NCBI GenBank assembly: GCA_004557035.1
Contig: SFFB01000011.1
Location: 1-64,000, forward strand
DNA from: Bacteroidales bacterium
Lineage (GTDB): Bacteria; Bacteroidota; Bacteroidia; Bacteroidales; Bacteroidaceae
Direction of reading: 5' to 3'
Length of the DNA: 64,000 bases
Notes under the pieces: model-generated
What the model was told of the DNA's origin: nothing
What the model saw: the letters and a program-made list of their open reading frames with translations, nothing else
Databases searched by the model: none
In this document: positions 19,201-26,145 of the stretch, in pieces
Numbering within the stretch: the stretch's first letter is position 1
Layout: the number at the start of each line of letters is the position of its first letter
Made by a program: the position numbers and the translations under genes

Positions 19201-19335
19201 GCTGGCAGCCTCGGCGTCTACACACCCGACGGCCGACTGGCACGCACCCTCCAAATCAACAGCGGACACAACCATTACGACCTCCCCGCCGGCGTCTACA
19301 TCGTCGGTCGCCATAAAGTGGTGGTCAATCCGTAA
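16228..19335 (+). CDS. Secreted CotH-kinase-family protein with discoidin, dockerin and T9SS-like tail
   Basis: About 1035 residues with an N-terminal signal peptide (ends near GLSAQ). Residues about 185-340 look like a discoidin (F5/8 type C) domain. Residues about 370-765 are a CotH domain; GPVWDFDWAYG near 635-645 holds the acidic motif expected of CotH protein kinases. Residues about 767-822 are a dockerin with two calcium-type repeats (DVNGDGFVTVADA and DADASGEIDVNDI). A cohesin-like beta domain follows, then a C-terminal tail (VYTPDGRL...GVYIVGRHKVVV) typical of T9SS cargo. The frame opens with TTG at 16219, but ATG at 16228 fits the signal peptide. Likely cell-surface; substrate unknown. 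Confidence 0.85.
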   Translation: MKKSLRNWLFMVVTEFSLGLSAQTDSQPLFVHLADGSLDVFPAASIKRYAQTSDCLHVTLTNDSVVGYALTDVAQTSLEAPANLPVFTSFKFNNKYNDQVYTDVIATLENDSTVTAVVPAIGKRLTPSFQTSDALCRVFLDGKVQTSKVSRPRFDHDLVYTLGREGWRQLSFVKTKDEVWSPPGDDETVTPISLTVDMLSTNAPSNKEDEEGLAMMLDGNISTYFHSTWGSGDYEKLPTDECPYVQVDLNEAIDHLQFSYTTRHDNARYPMGWAIQASADGTTWTEAATITSGLPTTISTAYTSPTIDLGASYNHLRFVQTYTNYKNYLALAEFSLSQVVVNETGSDEPVLISPAEWQYSWMPYGREVTVKTTWPTDTATMVPKIYVDVENGEMITSKEVYLRAWLTIDGAGIWPDLTDSISIRGRGNTSWNSNPYDKNPYRIKFDVKRKPFGLTAGKSWVLLANKQTGSMMTNAVAMKVANLAGAEAANDMIPVELYLNGEYRGSYNFTQQVGFSNNSIDLPDESDAVLLELDTYSDPGKFYDTSFNLPVNIKEPDFEKIPDAERQALIQDDWNAFSALVAGGTDAYADRLNVDAFARFWFVNDYVLNMEPGHPKSTFLYREDLLALHSTYTFGPVWDFDWAYGYDGSRTYCQSGATKNVISNLASSAGGLFFDAMRSNSELVKRAYYRVWKDFMENHHQEVIEFVDDYLAFANPSYLHNAEKWSDGSSYATNAANMKSWLNERSAYLYANLDSYADDDVWVPTSGDVNGDGFVTVADAVCVANHILGLENESFNETQADADASGEIDVNDIVYVVSMALRQSSLATAGYNVQRAAASLRLSPFTASAGYATQLDLTIATDSASCYAAAQFEVVVPDGMTLTNAAADDVPCRVSFSQLSDGRYRVALYAQNGRTLPTEGLDVALTLQAENYIPQPLRVVSIDGGRMATAKGEDQRLSPRSVTFDMATTGINIGEAVVTEGGNGLTIKSDKAGSLGVYTPDGRLARTLQINSGHNHYDLPAGVYIVGRHKVVVNP

Positions 19336-19441
19336 GGCATACATATTTACATAATAAGTCTAAGTGTCTAAGTATTAGCGGTCAAGGGAGCCCTGAAAAG
19401 ACTGAGGAGGCAACCGCTGGCCAAGGGACTCTAAGAGTATT

Positions 19442-19540
19442 AGCGGCCAAAGGAGCCCTGTAAGGGCGTAACATACTAGCCCAGGTCGAAGGCCTGGGTA
19501 TGCGACAACTCCTCTAAACTCCGGCCTGTAAGGTCGGCAC
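19442..19540 (-). repeat. R1 three-hairpin repeat, copy d (inverted)
   Basis: Inverted copy with middle hairpin of the A/T type. It is preceded at about 19374-19440 by two partial repeats of its own outer end (TTAGCGGYCAARGGAGCCCTG), as if the end module had been duplicated. It pairs with the plus copy at 19601-19698. Confidence 0.88.
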
Positions 19541-19600
19541 AATGAATAGAAAACAATGAAAACATATCACGAATATTTGAACTTTAAAAGATCGCTTAGT

Positions 19601-19698
19601 GTGCCGACCTTACAGGCTGGAAATTAGAGGTCCATTTCTAACCCGGGCCTAACGACCCGGGCTGATATGTTGCGCCCTTGCAGGGCTTGCTTGGCCGC
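19601..19698 (+). repeat. R1 three-hairpin repeat, copy e
   Basis: Plus copy with the G/C-type middle hairpin (CCCGGGCCTAACGACCCGGG), ending at GGCCGC just 41 bp before the next gene. The 404-bp gap 19336-19739 is almost entirely R1 sequence, so any promoter of the downstream gene must lie in or next to this repeat. Confidence 0.9.
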
Positions 19699-19739
19699 TC
19701 ACGCTTTTTGTCTCTTAATCTTTATACTATCCCATCATC

Positions 19740-20933
19740 ATGAAAAACCTGATATATCCCCTCTTGTTGCTCGTCGGCCTTTGTGCTCATACCCTTCCCG
19801 CCACAGCCGATACGTCGCAGCCCTCCACCGTGTCGCTCAGCCTCACAGAGACTCTACAGGCCACAGAATGGTCACTGAGCGTGGCACTCGAAAATCCCAC
19901 CGACAGCAATCTTACGGCCTTCCAGATGGACATCAACCTGCCCACCGGCCTCTCTCTCACTGCCGGCACACCTACGGCATCAGTCCGTCTCCCGGACCAT
20001 CAGATTATGCTCTCCACCGTCGATGGCCACACGCTGCGCATCGTGGCCTTCTCGCCATCGGCTACGGCCATACCGCTCACCACGGGCGAACTCTTCACCT
20101 TCAAACTCACGAGTGCCACACCTGTGGCGGCCGGCGACTATACCGTCACGGCCACAGACATCACCTTGTCGTCACGCGACGGCACGTCTAAAACCATAGC
20201 AGACGCCTCGGGCACACTCACGGCGTCACAAGCCGTGGCGACCTACACGCTCACTTATATCGTCAACGGTGAAGTCTATACCACACAAACCTACGCCTAT
20301 GGCGCCACCATCACACCGCCTGCCGCTCCCGAACTCGAGGGCCATACCTTCAACGGATGGACCGACCTGCCCGAGACCATGCCGGCAGCCGACACTCAGG
20401 TTTCAGCCTCCTTCAGCGTCAACACCTACACGCTCACTTATATCGTAGACGGCAAGACCTACACCACGCAAACCTATGCCTATGGCGCCACCATCACACC
20501 GCCTGCCGCTCCCGAACTCGAGGGCCATACCTTCAACGGATGGACCAACTTGCCCGAGACCATGCCGGCAGCCGACACTCAGGTTTCAGCCTCCTTCAGC
20601 GTCAACACCTATACCATCATCTATTATCTTGACGGCAACGTCTATACCACACAGTCTTACGCTTACGGTGCCACCATCACGCCGCCGGAAGTGACAGTCG
20701 GTGAAGGCCGCGAGTTCACCGGATGGCAGCTACTGCCCGAAACTATGCCGGCCTCAAACCTCACCATCTACGGCTACACCCGCACCACAGGCATAGACGC
20801 TACCGCGACCACTCCCGACACCAACGCCAAAATCTACGACCTCAGCGGCCGTCTCGTCGGCACCTCCTCCACCAGCCTCCCTCACGGCATCTACATCCGT
20901 GGCGGCAAGCGCGTGATAATGGGTGGGAAATAA
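19740..20933 (+). CDS. Secreted protein with cohesin-like domain, three InlB-type repeats and T9SS-like tail
   Basis: A 397-residue surface protein with a signal peptide (ends near LPATA). Residues about 28-165 look like a cohesin-like beta-sandwich (TAFQMDINLPTGLSL, LRIVAFS, LFTFKLT). Three repeats of 61 residues follow, of the Listeria-Bacteroides (InlB B-repeat) type: YTLTYIVDGKTY, GATITPPAAPELEGHTFNGW, LPETMPAADTQV. The first two are almost identical at the DNA level; the third has diverged. The tail (AKIYDLSGRLVG...GIYIRGGKRVIM) looks like a T9SS sorting signal. It is encoded next to the dockerin-bearing CotH protein. No enzyme domain is visible, so a binding or structural role is likely. 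Confidence 0.8.
   Translation: MKNLIYPLLLLVGLCAHTLPATADTSQPSTVSLSLTETLQATEWSLSVALENPTDSNLTAFQMDINLPTGLSLTAGTPTASVRLPDHQIMLSTVDGHTLRIVAFSPSATAIPLTTGELFTFKLTSATPVAAGDYTVTATDITLSSRDGTSKTIADASGTLTASQAVATYTLTYIVNGEVYTTQTYAYGATITPPAAPELEGHTFNGWTDLPETMPAADTQVSASFSVNTYTLTYIVDGKTYTTQTYAYGATITPPAAPELEGHTFNGWTNLPETMPAADTQVSASFSVNTYTIIYYLDGNVYTTQSYAYGATITPPEVTVGEGREFTGWQLLPETMPASNLTIYGYTRTTGIDATATTPDTNAKIYDLSGRLVGTSSTSLPHGIYIRGGKRVIMGGK
20241..20606 (+). repeat. Two near-identical 183-bp tandem coding repeats
   Basis: Units at 20241-20423 and 20424-20606 each encode one InlB-type repeat. They differ in only a small number of bases, mostly near the unit starts, and match even at synonymous positions. This points to recent duplication or gene conversion. 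A third unit from 20607 has the same frame and length but has diverged. Confidence 0.92.
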
Positions 20934-20943
20934 GATAATTAGA

Positions 20944-21040
20944 CGGCCACCCAAGCCCTGTAAGGGCGTAACATAATAGCCCAGGTCGTTAGGCCTGGGT
21001 TTAATGTATCCCACAACAATCCGGCCTGTAAGGTCGGCAC
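20944..21040 (-). repeat. R1 three-hairpin repeat, copy f (inverted)
   Basis: Inverted copy starting 11 bp after the InlB-repeat gene stop codon, so it may serve as that gene's 3' end structure. The middle hairpin is of the A/T type. It is separated from the plus copy at 21092 by a linker with TTATCAATATATTATTTC. Confidence 0.9.
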
Positions 21041-21091
21041 ACTAACCAACCATTTAATTATCAATATATTATTTCATCTATATCCTCTAAA

Positions 21092-21188
21092 TTCCGACCT
21101 TACAGGCCGGAAATTAGAGGTGTGCTCCATACCCGGGCCTAACGACCCGGGCTATTATGTAGCGCCCTTTCAGGGCTTGCCGGGCCGC
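21092..21188 (+). repeat. R1 three-hairpin repeat, copy g
   Basis: Plus copy with the G/C-type middle hairpin. It is followed at 21189-21280 by a rearranged partial R1 stretch (hairpin GGCCTGGGCC, GTTAGGG, then an outer-end module CGCAAGCCCTGAAAGG), the same arrangement as after copy a. These repeats explain the gap 20934-21371. Confidence 0.9.
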
Positions 21189-21371
21189 CAACAATTTTTT
21201 CCGGCTTTTTGTCAGTTCGTAGGCCTGGGCCGTTAGGGTATTTGAGCAGCCACGCAAGCCCTGAAAGGCCGTACGAGGCTGCGTGAAAATGCCCCAACAC
21301 CACCTCAATTTCAATTCCCCATTATGCCCCACGCCTTCGCGCCAAATAACGCATCGACGGCCAAAACGCAC

Positions 21372-21407
21372 CGAGGGCCTGCAAATCTTAAAACTTGCAG
21401 GCCCTCG
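21372..21407 (-). terminator. Strong inverted repeat, probable terminator of the 52-residue peptide gene
   Basis: A perfect 13-bp stem CGAGGGCCTGCAA / TTGCAGGCCCTCG with a 10-nt loop lies 22 bp after the stop codon of the small gene. The T-run after it on the minus strand is weak (GTGCGTTTTGG), so termination may need help. Confidence 0.7.
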
Positions 21408-21429
21408 CTTATGTTAAGTCCGGTGTGCG

Positions 21430-21588
21430 TCAATCGGGCACCTTCGTGCCGGAGCCGAAGTCGATTTCTTCGTAGCCCTCGGGCAGGTCCTCAGAGGTCC
21501 ATTTCTCGTCCGTGCCGGACACGGCCAGCATACTGCTCGCGGCGAGCGCATAGGTCGTAGATTGGGGACGTATATAGGTCTTTTTCAT
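21430..21588 (-). CDS. Small peptide of the MKKTYIxP type, function unknown
   Basis: A 52-residue frame, 32 bp downstream of the large GLUG-like surface protein gene and in the same direction. It starts MKKTYIRPQSTTYALAASSM, continues with a weakly hydrophobic stretch (LAASSMLAVSG) and ends in an acidic tail (EDLPEGYEEIDFGSG). No proper signal peptide or membrane helix is seen. Short peptides beginning MKKxYxxP are common next to surface-protein genes in Prevotella-like genomes, to my knowledge without a known function. The A-T-rich upstream stretch, a clear terminator and GC3-rich codons support it as real. It could be a leader-type or secreted peptide; this is a guess. Confidence 0.65.
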   Translation of the reverse strand: MKKTYIRPQSTTYALAASSMLAVSGTDEKWTSEDLPEGYEEIDFGSGTKVPD

Positions 21589-21620
21589 TATATAATTGTT
21601 TGAGTTCTACACTTTGTCAT

Positions 21621-24188
21621 TTATTTCACCATCTTTTGGCCGTTCTTGACATAGACGCCGCGGGCGGGCTCTGCGTCGAGGCGGCGGCCCTGGAGGTCGT
21701 AGAGGCCTTCGGCCTTGTCGGTGGCCGGCGTGGTGATGAAGTTGATGTCTTCGATGGCTGTCACTTCGCCTTCGCCAATCACTCGCACTTCAATGCTGCG
21801 GGGCGCCTCAGAGCTTTCGGCGTCGATGATGGCCTCACCGTCTTCGGTGGACAAATACCAGCGCTGCGGACTGAGTGTGCCCTCGGGATGATACAACACG
21901 CCCTCGGTCATGGTGTAGTCATGGCTGGCATCCAAATGGTCGGCGCTTATGGCTTGATAAGTGCCGTTAAAATAATAATAGCGTGTGACGCTGGCGCAAC
22001 TAATCCAAGCATCTTTGGCCTCTTCCAATGCCACATTGGTCATCGTGATGGTTTTCTCGCCGGACTCGATGGCACGGATCAGGAAGGGCGTGTTGGGATG
22101 AAGGATGCCCGAAGTCACCTTTTTAATCTCAAGCACCACCTTGTTTTGGCCCTCGGTGTATTCATATTCGTGGAAGTTGTTGATGCAAGCCAGTTCAATG
22201 CCTTGGGGCAGCACTTCCGAACTCTTGATGGCAAAAGGCACATAGAGCGGTTGCCATTTGGTGTGGGTGAAGTTGCGCTTGTAGGTGAAGTTGGTCACTA
22301 CCGGCTTTCCGCCCACACTGGGTTGCTCATATTCGGTGGCGTCGGTCATGGTCATGGCGTCGACGGTCACAGGCCAGTCGCCGCTGAGGACGATGGTGTA
22401 TTCGCCTATTTCATCGCCATAATACTCTCTCACGCCAATCAGATAGCTTGTGCCGGCAGTGACGGGGTAGCTGAATTGGAAATTGCAATCGTCATCTTCA
22501 TTGTCTTCACCGTCATCATTATATGTCAATCGCGTGGTGCCGTCGATGTTCCACAAAGAGCCGTAAGTGTCTTCATCACCAACAGTTTTCACGGTGAGGG
22601 TGCCGTCTGCAGGTGCGACAAACAAATAGAGGTTGTAACCGCTCAATTCGCTCTTACTACCGCTCACGGCAGCTATCTGGATGGTAGAGCTACCCACATT
22701 GAGTTTGGGATAAGAAAGGCCGCAACCGTTCTGGCACGTGCCGTCTTCGCCAAACTGGTGGCCCAAGGCCGGAATGGTGATGTCGGCGATGGCCGTGGTC
22801 AGTGCTTCGTCTGCATATGTCTTGTGGCAGTCGCCACATTCCCAATATGCCACAGTTCCGTCAGTGGTGCAGGTGGCCGCTACGGCGTCGTGGTGCGTGG
22901 CCGTGCCATGTGTGATGGAGAGCGTGGCGGGCGTATCAAATTCAGTGTTGGCAAAAGAGCCGCCTCCGGTATAACCCGTCGTGCAGCTGCCCGTGATAGT
23001 GCCCGTGGCATAGACTTGGTCGGCCTGACCTAATACGGGAAAGTCATTGACACCGATTTTTTGGCCCCATTCGGTGGCACCAATTTGATTTTGCAGCCAC
23101 CAGGTCACCGCGCCGCTCTGCAACTGTGCGGCGGTGTAGCCTGTGACACTGCCGGAAATGGGCGTTCCATCGCTGCAGGCTACAGACTCGACGATTGATC
23201 CATCATTGGTCAGCGTCGCTTCTTTGTTGAAGAAGCAATGGCCGGAAAGATTTGTATAACCGCCGATAGAGCCAATTAGCAGGCCGCGAGAAGAACTTTC
23301 GGCAGTCACATTGCCAAACGAAGCCACATTGGTCAATTGTGAATGAACTGGTTCATCTCCATTAATTCTTCCACAAAGTCCGCCTACTGTGCTGAGGCCT
23401 TTAACCTCGCCATAATTGGCACAATTGCTAAGACTGGAGTATTGAACATTGCCCACAATGCCACCAACCAAGGTTGACGTATCGACAATGCGGCCATAAT
23501 TGGAACAATTGCTGATAATCGTCGAAAGTCTGGCTTCACCGCAGATACCTCCTGTTGCATAGGCGCCGGTGACAGAGGCCCAGTTATGGCAGTCGGCCAA
23601 TTTTGCCGATGCTACATCACCGACAATGCCGCCGGTATAATTAGAACTACCTGTCACACTTCCACTCAACACAGCAATGCGGCTGATGTTTTGGCTCTCC
23701 TGCAAATAACCGGCCAGCGTACCGGTATTTTGACCTGTGTTGGTGATGTCAACATTCGAAAAACTGAGGTCTTTGATATTTGCATTCAGATAAAGACGAC
23801 TAAAGAACCCTACATTGTCAGTCGTGGCGTTGATATAGAGATTGGCGATGGTTTTTAGGTTGCCATTAAAAGTGCCCTCATAATTGGCAATGGGGGTCCA
23901 GCTGCCCGAAGTGGCGGAGCAGACCGTGCTGAGATCGATATTGTCGGTGAGAATGGCACAGGCATTGTCGTGCGTCGTGGCCGTTTCGCCATCTGCCGGG
24001 GTATAGGTGCCGTTCACATAGTCGCGAAACCAAGCCAACTGAGCGGCATTGGCAATCTGGAACGGATTGGCCTGGGTACCGTCACCGGCCGAGGGCTGCT
24101 CCTGAGCCATGACCATTTGCGTCAAAGACAACGCCACGGCACACAAAAACGCCATAAAGCGCTTCGGGGGGGTAAAGTTTAATTTCAT
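21621..24188 (-). CDS. Large secreted GLUG-like repeat protein with T9SS-like tail
   Basis: An 855-residue protein with a signal peptide (ends near MVMAQ). Residues about 30-330 carry repeated short beta-helix motifs of GLUG type (YTGGIVGDVASAKLADCHNW, VGGIVGNVQYSSLSNCANYG, VGGLCGRI). A cysteine-containing region follows (YWECGDCHKTY, EDGTCQNGCGL), then a beta-rich domain with acidic DDGEDNEDDD. The tail GLYDLQGRRLDAEPARGVYV matches T9SS cargo. It is probably an adhesin-like surface protein. Upstream lie two direct repeats that could be an operator. The downstream 52-residue gene is likely in the same transcript. Confidence 0.82.
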   Translation of the reverse strand: MKLNFTPPKRFMAFLCAVALSLTQMVMAQEQPSAGDGTQANPFQIANAAQLAWFRDYVNGTYTPADGETATTHDNACAILTDNIDLSTVCSATSGSWTPIANYEGTFNGNLKTIANLYINATTDNVGFFSRLYLNANIKDLSFSNVDITNTGQNTGTLAGYLQESQNISRIAVLSGSVTGSSNYTGGIVGDVASAKLADCHNWASVTGAYATGGICGEARLSTIISNCSNYGRIVDTSTLVGGIVGNVQYSSLSNCANYGEVKGLSTVGGLCGRINGDEPVHSQLTNVASFGNVTAESSSRGLLIGSIGGYTNLSGHCFFNKEATLTNDGSIVESVACSDGTPISGSVTGYTAAQLQSGAVTWWLQNQIGATEWGQKIGVNDFPVLGQADQVYATGTITGSCTTGYTGGGSFANTEFDTPATLSITHGTATHHDAVAATCTTDGTVAYWECGDCHKTYADEALTTAIADITIPALGHQFGEDGTCQNGCGLSYPKLNVGSSTIQIAAVSGSKSELSGYNLYLFVAPADGTLTVKTVGDEDTYGSLWNIDGTTRLTYNDDGEDNEDDDCNFQFSYPVTAGTSYLIGVREYYGDEIGEYTIVLSGDWPVTVDAMTMTDATEYEQPSVGGKPVVTNFTYKRNFTHTKWQPLYVPFAIKSSEVLPQGIELACINNFHEYEYTEGQNKVVLEIKKVTSGILHPNTPFLIRAIESGEKTITMTNVALEEAKDAWISCASVTRYYYFNGTYQAISADHLDASHDYTMTEGVLYHPEGTLSPQRWYLSTEDGEAIIDAESSEAPRSIEVRVIGEGEVTAIEDINFITTPATDKAEGLYDLQGRRLDAEPARGVYVKNGQKMVK

Positions 24189-24260
24189 GCGTGTTGAATT
24201 TTGGGTTATGAATTTGGTTTAGAATAATATGAATGTCAATGACATCGTTAAAATCTCGCG

Positions 24261-24268
24261 CAAAATTA
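24261..24268 (-). promoter_or_regulatory. Candidate -7 box of the GLUG-protein gene
   Basis: TAATTTTG on the minus strand, about 72 bp before the start codon. A TTG lies 16 bp further up, a shorter spacing than the 20 bp seen at better promoters here. This could fit a promoter that needs an activator. Confidence 0.4.
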
Positions 24269-24288
24269 AGACGAACAAACTATACAAG

Positions 24289-24323
24289 GTGTCTAATTCC
24301 TCAAAAAATGTGTCTAATTCCTC
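24289..24323. promoter_or_regulatory. Two 14-bp direct repeats with 21-bp period, possible operator
   Basis: GTGTCTAATTCCTC occurs twice, starting at 24289 and 24310, with identical sequence. The 21-bp period puts both on the same helix face. They sit just upstream of the candidate promoter of the GLUG-protein gene, as expected for paired binding sites of an activator. The binding protein is unknown; the AraC-type regulator two kilobases away is one candidate. Confidence 0.6.
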
Positions 24324-24463
24324 CCGTTTTTTGTGTGTTTTTTTGCCAAGATGGACGGTTATGAGCAAAAAAAGGTGATTGCGGCAGGGAAATGACGGAT
24401 ATTGAATTTTGGGGGTTGATTATTAGAAATATTGAGCGGCGAGGCAACGGCCAAGCATATTTT

Positions 24464-24553
24464 GAGCGGCCAAGAAGGGCGTAACATAATAGCCCAGGTC
24501 GTTAGGCCTGGGTTTACGGTATACACTATAATTCCGGCCTGTAAGGTCGGCAC
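24464..24553 (-). repeat. R1 three-hairpin repeat, copy i (inverted, one module shortened)
   Basis: Inverted copy in which the GCCCT/AGGGC hairpin has lost about one arm (GCGGCCAAGAAGGGCG). The other two hairpins are intact and the middle one is of the A/T type. A partial outer end (GAGCGGCGAGGCAACGGCC) lies just before it at about 24433. Confidence 0.85.
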
Positions 24554-24603
24554 ATCAAGCGTCTAATTATCAATATGTTATTTCAATCAGATATTCCCTC
24601 AAT

Positions 24604-24702
24604 GTGCCGACCTTACAGGCCGGATTATAGTGGGATACATTAACCCCAGGCCTGACGACCTGGGCTGATATGTTACGCCCTTTCAGGGCTTACGTGGCCG
24701 CG
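24604..24702 (+). repeat. R1 three-hairpin repeat, copy j
   Basis: Plus copy with A/T-type middle hairpin (CCCAGGCCTGACGACCTGGG). The linker to copy i contains AATTATCAATATGTTATTTC, nearly the same as in the pair at 20.9-21.2 kb. Confidence 0.9.
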
Positions 24703-24728
24703 CAAATAATGAGGTATTTATTACCCCA

Positions 24729-24945
24729 CCATCCGTTTAATCCGCTAAATCCGTGGTCTCTTGTTTATTTGAACACGGATGATACGGAGCTGGTATTACC
24801 CAACATCCGTTTAATCAGCCAAATCCGTGGTCTCTTTTTTATTTGAACACGGATGATACGGAGCTGGTATTGCCCCAACATCCGTTTAATCCGCTAAATC
24901 CGTGGTCTCTTTTTTATTTGAACACGGATGATACGGAATATACGG
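24729..24945. repeat. R3 tandem repeat, three units of about 75 bp
   Basis: Three units each with ATCCGTTTAATC, AAATCCGTGGTCTC and TATTTGAACACGGATGATACGGA, starting at about 24731, 24805 and 24880. The inner ATCCGT / ACGGAT arms make each unit partly palindromic. Related units on the opposite strand lie at 38750-38900. With copies i and j this fills most of the 798-bp gap 24189-24986. Confidence 0.9.
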
Positions 24946-24986
24946 ACAAAAATTCAACGTAATTTCAATCTCAAATTCTGAACGCT

Positions 24987-26111
24987 CTATTCCTTCACGC
25001 CGGCCTTGGCCTTCCATTCGCCCGGCGACATTTGTTCGCGGTCGCGGAAAATGTTGTAAAGCTGTGCACGCGAAGAAAAACCACATGCCGAAGAGACCAC
25101 GTCGTTGCTGTATTCGGGATGGGCCAACATCAGGCGCTTGGCCTCGGCCAAACGGAGATCGGAGAGCCACACGCGAAAGGTGGTGTGGAGATGGCGCTCA
25201 AAATAGCGCGTCAAGGCACTGCGCTTCACCGTGCCCAACTCCACCGCCAGCACCGCGAGCGTAAGCCCGTCTTTCGTAAAACCTTTGGCCGCTATCCACG
25301 CGGCGAGAGCTTCCTCGACAGAGTTGAAGTGTTGGTTGACAGTTTCTTTCTCTTCTATCTGTAGTTCAGCAGTTTGCTCATCATCATAAACCTCTCTTTC
25401 AACCTCTTCCGACATCGTCTCGGCCGTGGGCAACAGGCTGAGTCCCAAGGCCACAAACGACTGGACGAAAACAAACAGCGACAACAACGCCACCGGACCA
25501 AGCACAAAGAGCACGTCGACATCAAGCACGGCTACGGTGAGCATCAGTGCCGCCACAAAAATGAGTACGGTGCCGGCCCACGAGTAGCGCACATAGGGCA
25601 TGATGTCGCCGCCGGTGTTGTCTTCGATGCGACGGCGGCGGCGACGCATCTCCCGGAAAGGCATCACGACGAAAAAGAGGGTGCTGCAAACATAAAGGGC
25701 ATATATCACATAAAACAACAGGCCGCGGCCGGCACCGTACACGGCTGAACGACCCACGAAAAACACTACAAGCGTGGCCAGATAGGCCACACCGCCCACG
25801 GCCATATAGCGCCGCAACGCCGCACGCGAACAGACAATGCCCCAAATGGCGTAGGAGATGAGAAAAGCCGCCGGCGTGTAAAACAAAATATTGAAGACTG
25901 CGCCCTGCATGTCGCTCTTCGCACGAATGCCAAGACACATCTGCAGGCCGTAGTGGCAGGCCAGAAGGCAAAGGGCCGAAAAGATGAGCCAGCGCGACGT
26001 TTCGTAGCGGCGGTTGAGCCACCGCACGTGGAAACGCGACACGAGCAGCATCAGAGCCAACAGACTGCAAACGATGAGGCAGGCAAACTGGAGCAGGTAT
26101 AATGGAGCCAT
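24987..26111 (-). CDS. Membrane-anchored AraC-family transcriptional regulator
   Basis: A 374-residue protein. Residues about 1-225 hold six or seven hydrophobic helices (LLQFACLIVCSLLALMLLV, ILFYTPAAFLISYAIWGIV, LLFYVIYALYVCSTLFFVV, others). An acidic linker follows (EEVEREVYDDEQTAEL). The C-terminal ~100 residues form an AraC-type double helix-turn-helix (LAVELGTVKRSALTRYFERH, SNDVVSSACGFSSRAQLYNI, MSPGEWK). The frame extends upstream to 26450 but that part encodes only R2 repeats, so ATG at 26111 is used. This architecture suggests sensing in the membrane and local control of DNA. Nearby surface-protein genes are plausible targets, not shown. Confidence 0.85.
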   Translation of the reverse strand: MAPLYLLQFACLIVCSLLALMLLVSRFHVRWLNRRYETSRWLIFSALCLLACHYGLQMCLGIRAKSDMQGAVFNILFYTPAAFLISYAIWGIVCSRAALRRYMAVGGVAYLATLVVFFVGRSAVYGAGRGLLFYVIYALYVCSTLFFVVMPFREMRRRRRRIEDNTGGDIMPYVRYSWAGTVLIFVAALMLTVAVLDVDVLFVLGPVALLSLFVFVQSFVALGLSLLPTAETMSEEVEREVYDDEQTAELQIEEKETVNQHFNSVEEALAAWIAAKGFTKDGLTLAVLAVELGTVKRSALTRYFERHLHTTFRVWLSDLRLAEAKRLMLAHPEYSNDVVSSACGFSSRAQLYNIFRDREQMSPGEWKAKAGVKE

Positions 26112-26145
26112 AAATGGAATGACGGTATGGGATGGATAGACGCGT

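Noticed and set aside
24359..24553. Short minus-strand frame beginning MPTLQAGIIVYTV, and similar ones at 27036-27227 and 21114-21371
   Set aside because: They are translations of R1 repeats; similar frames appear wherever R1 occurs.
24729..24945. Possible CRISPR array
   Set aside because: Units follow one another with no unique spacers and no cas genes are present. The same holds for 26146-26343.
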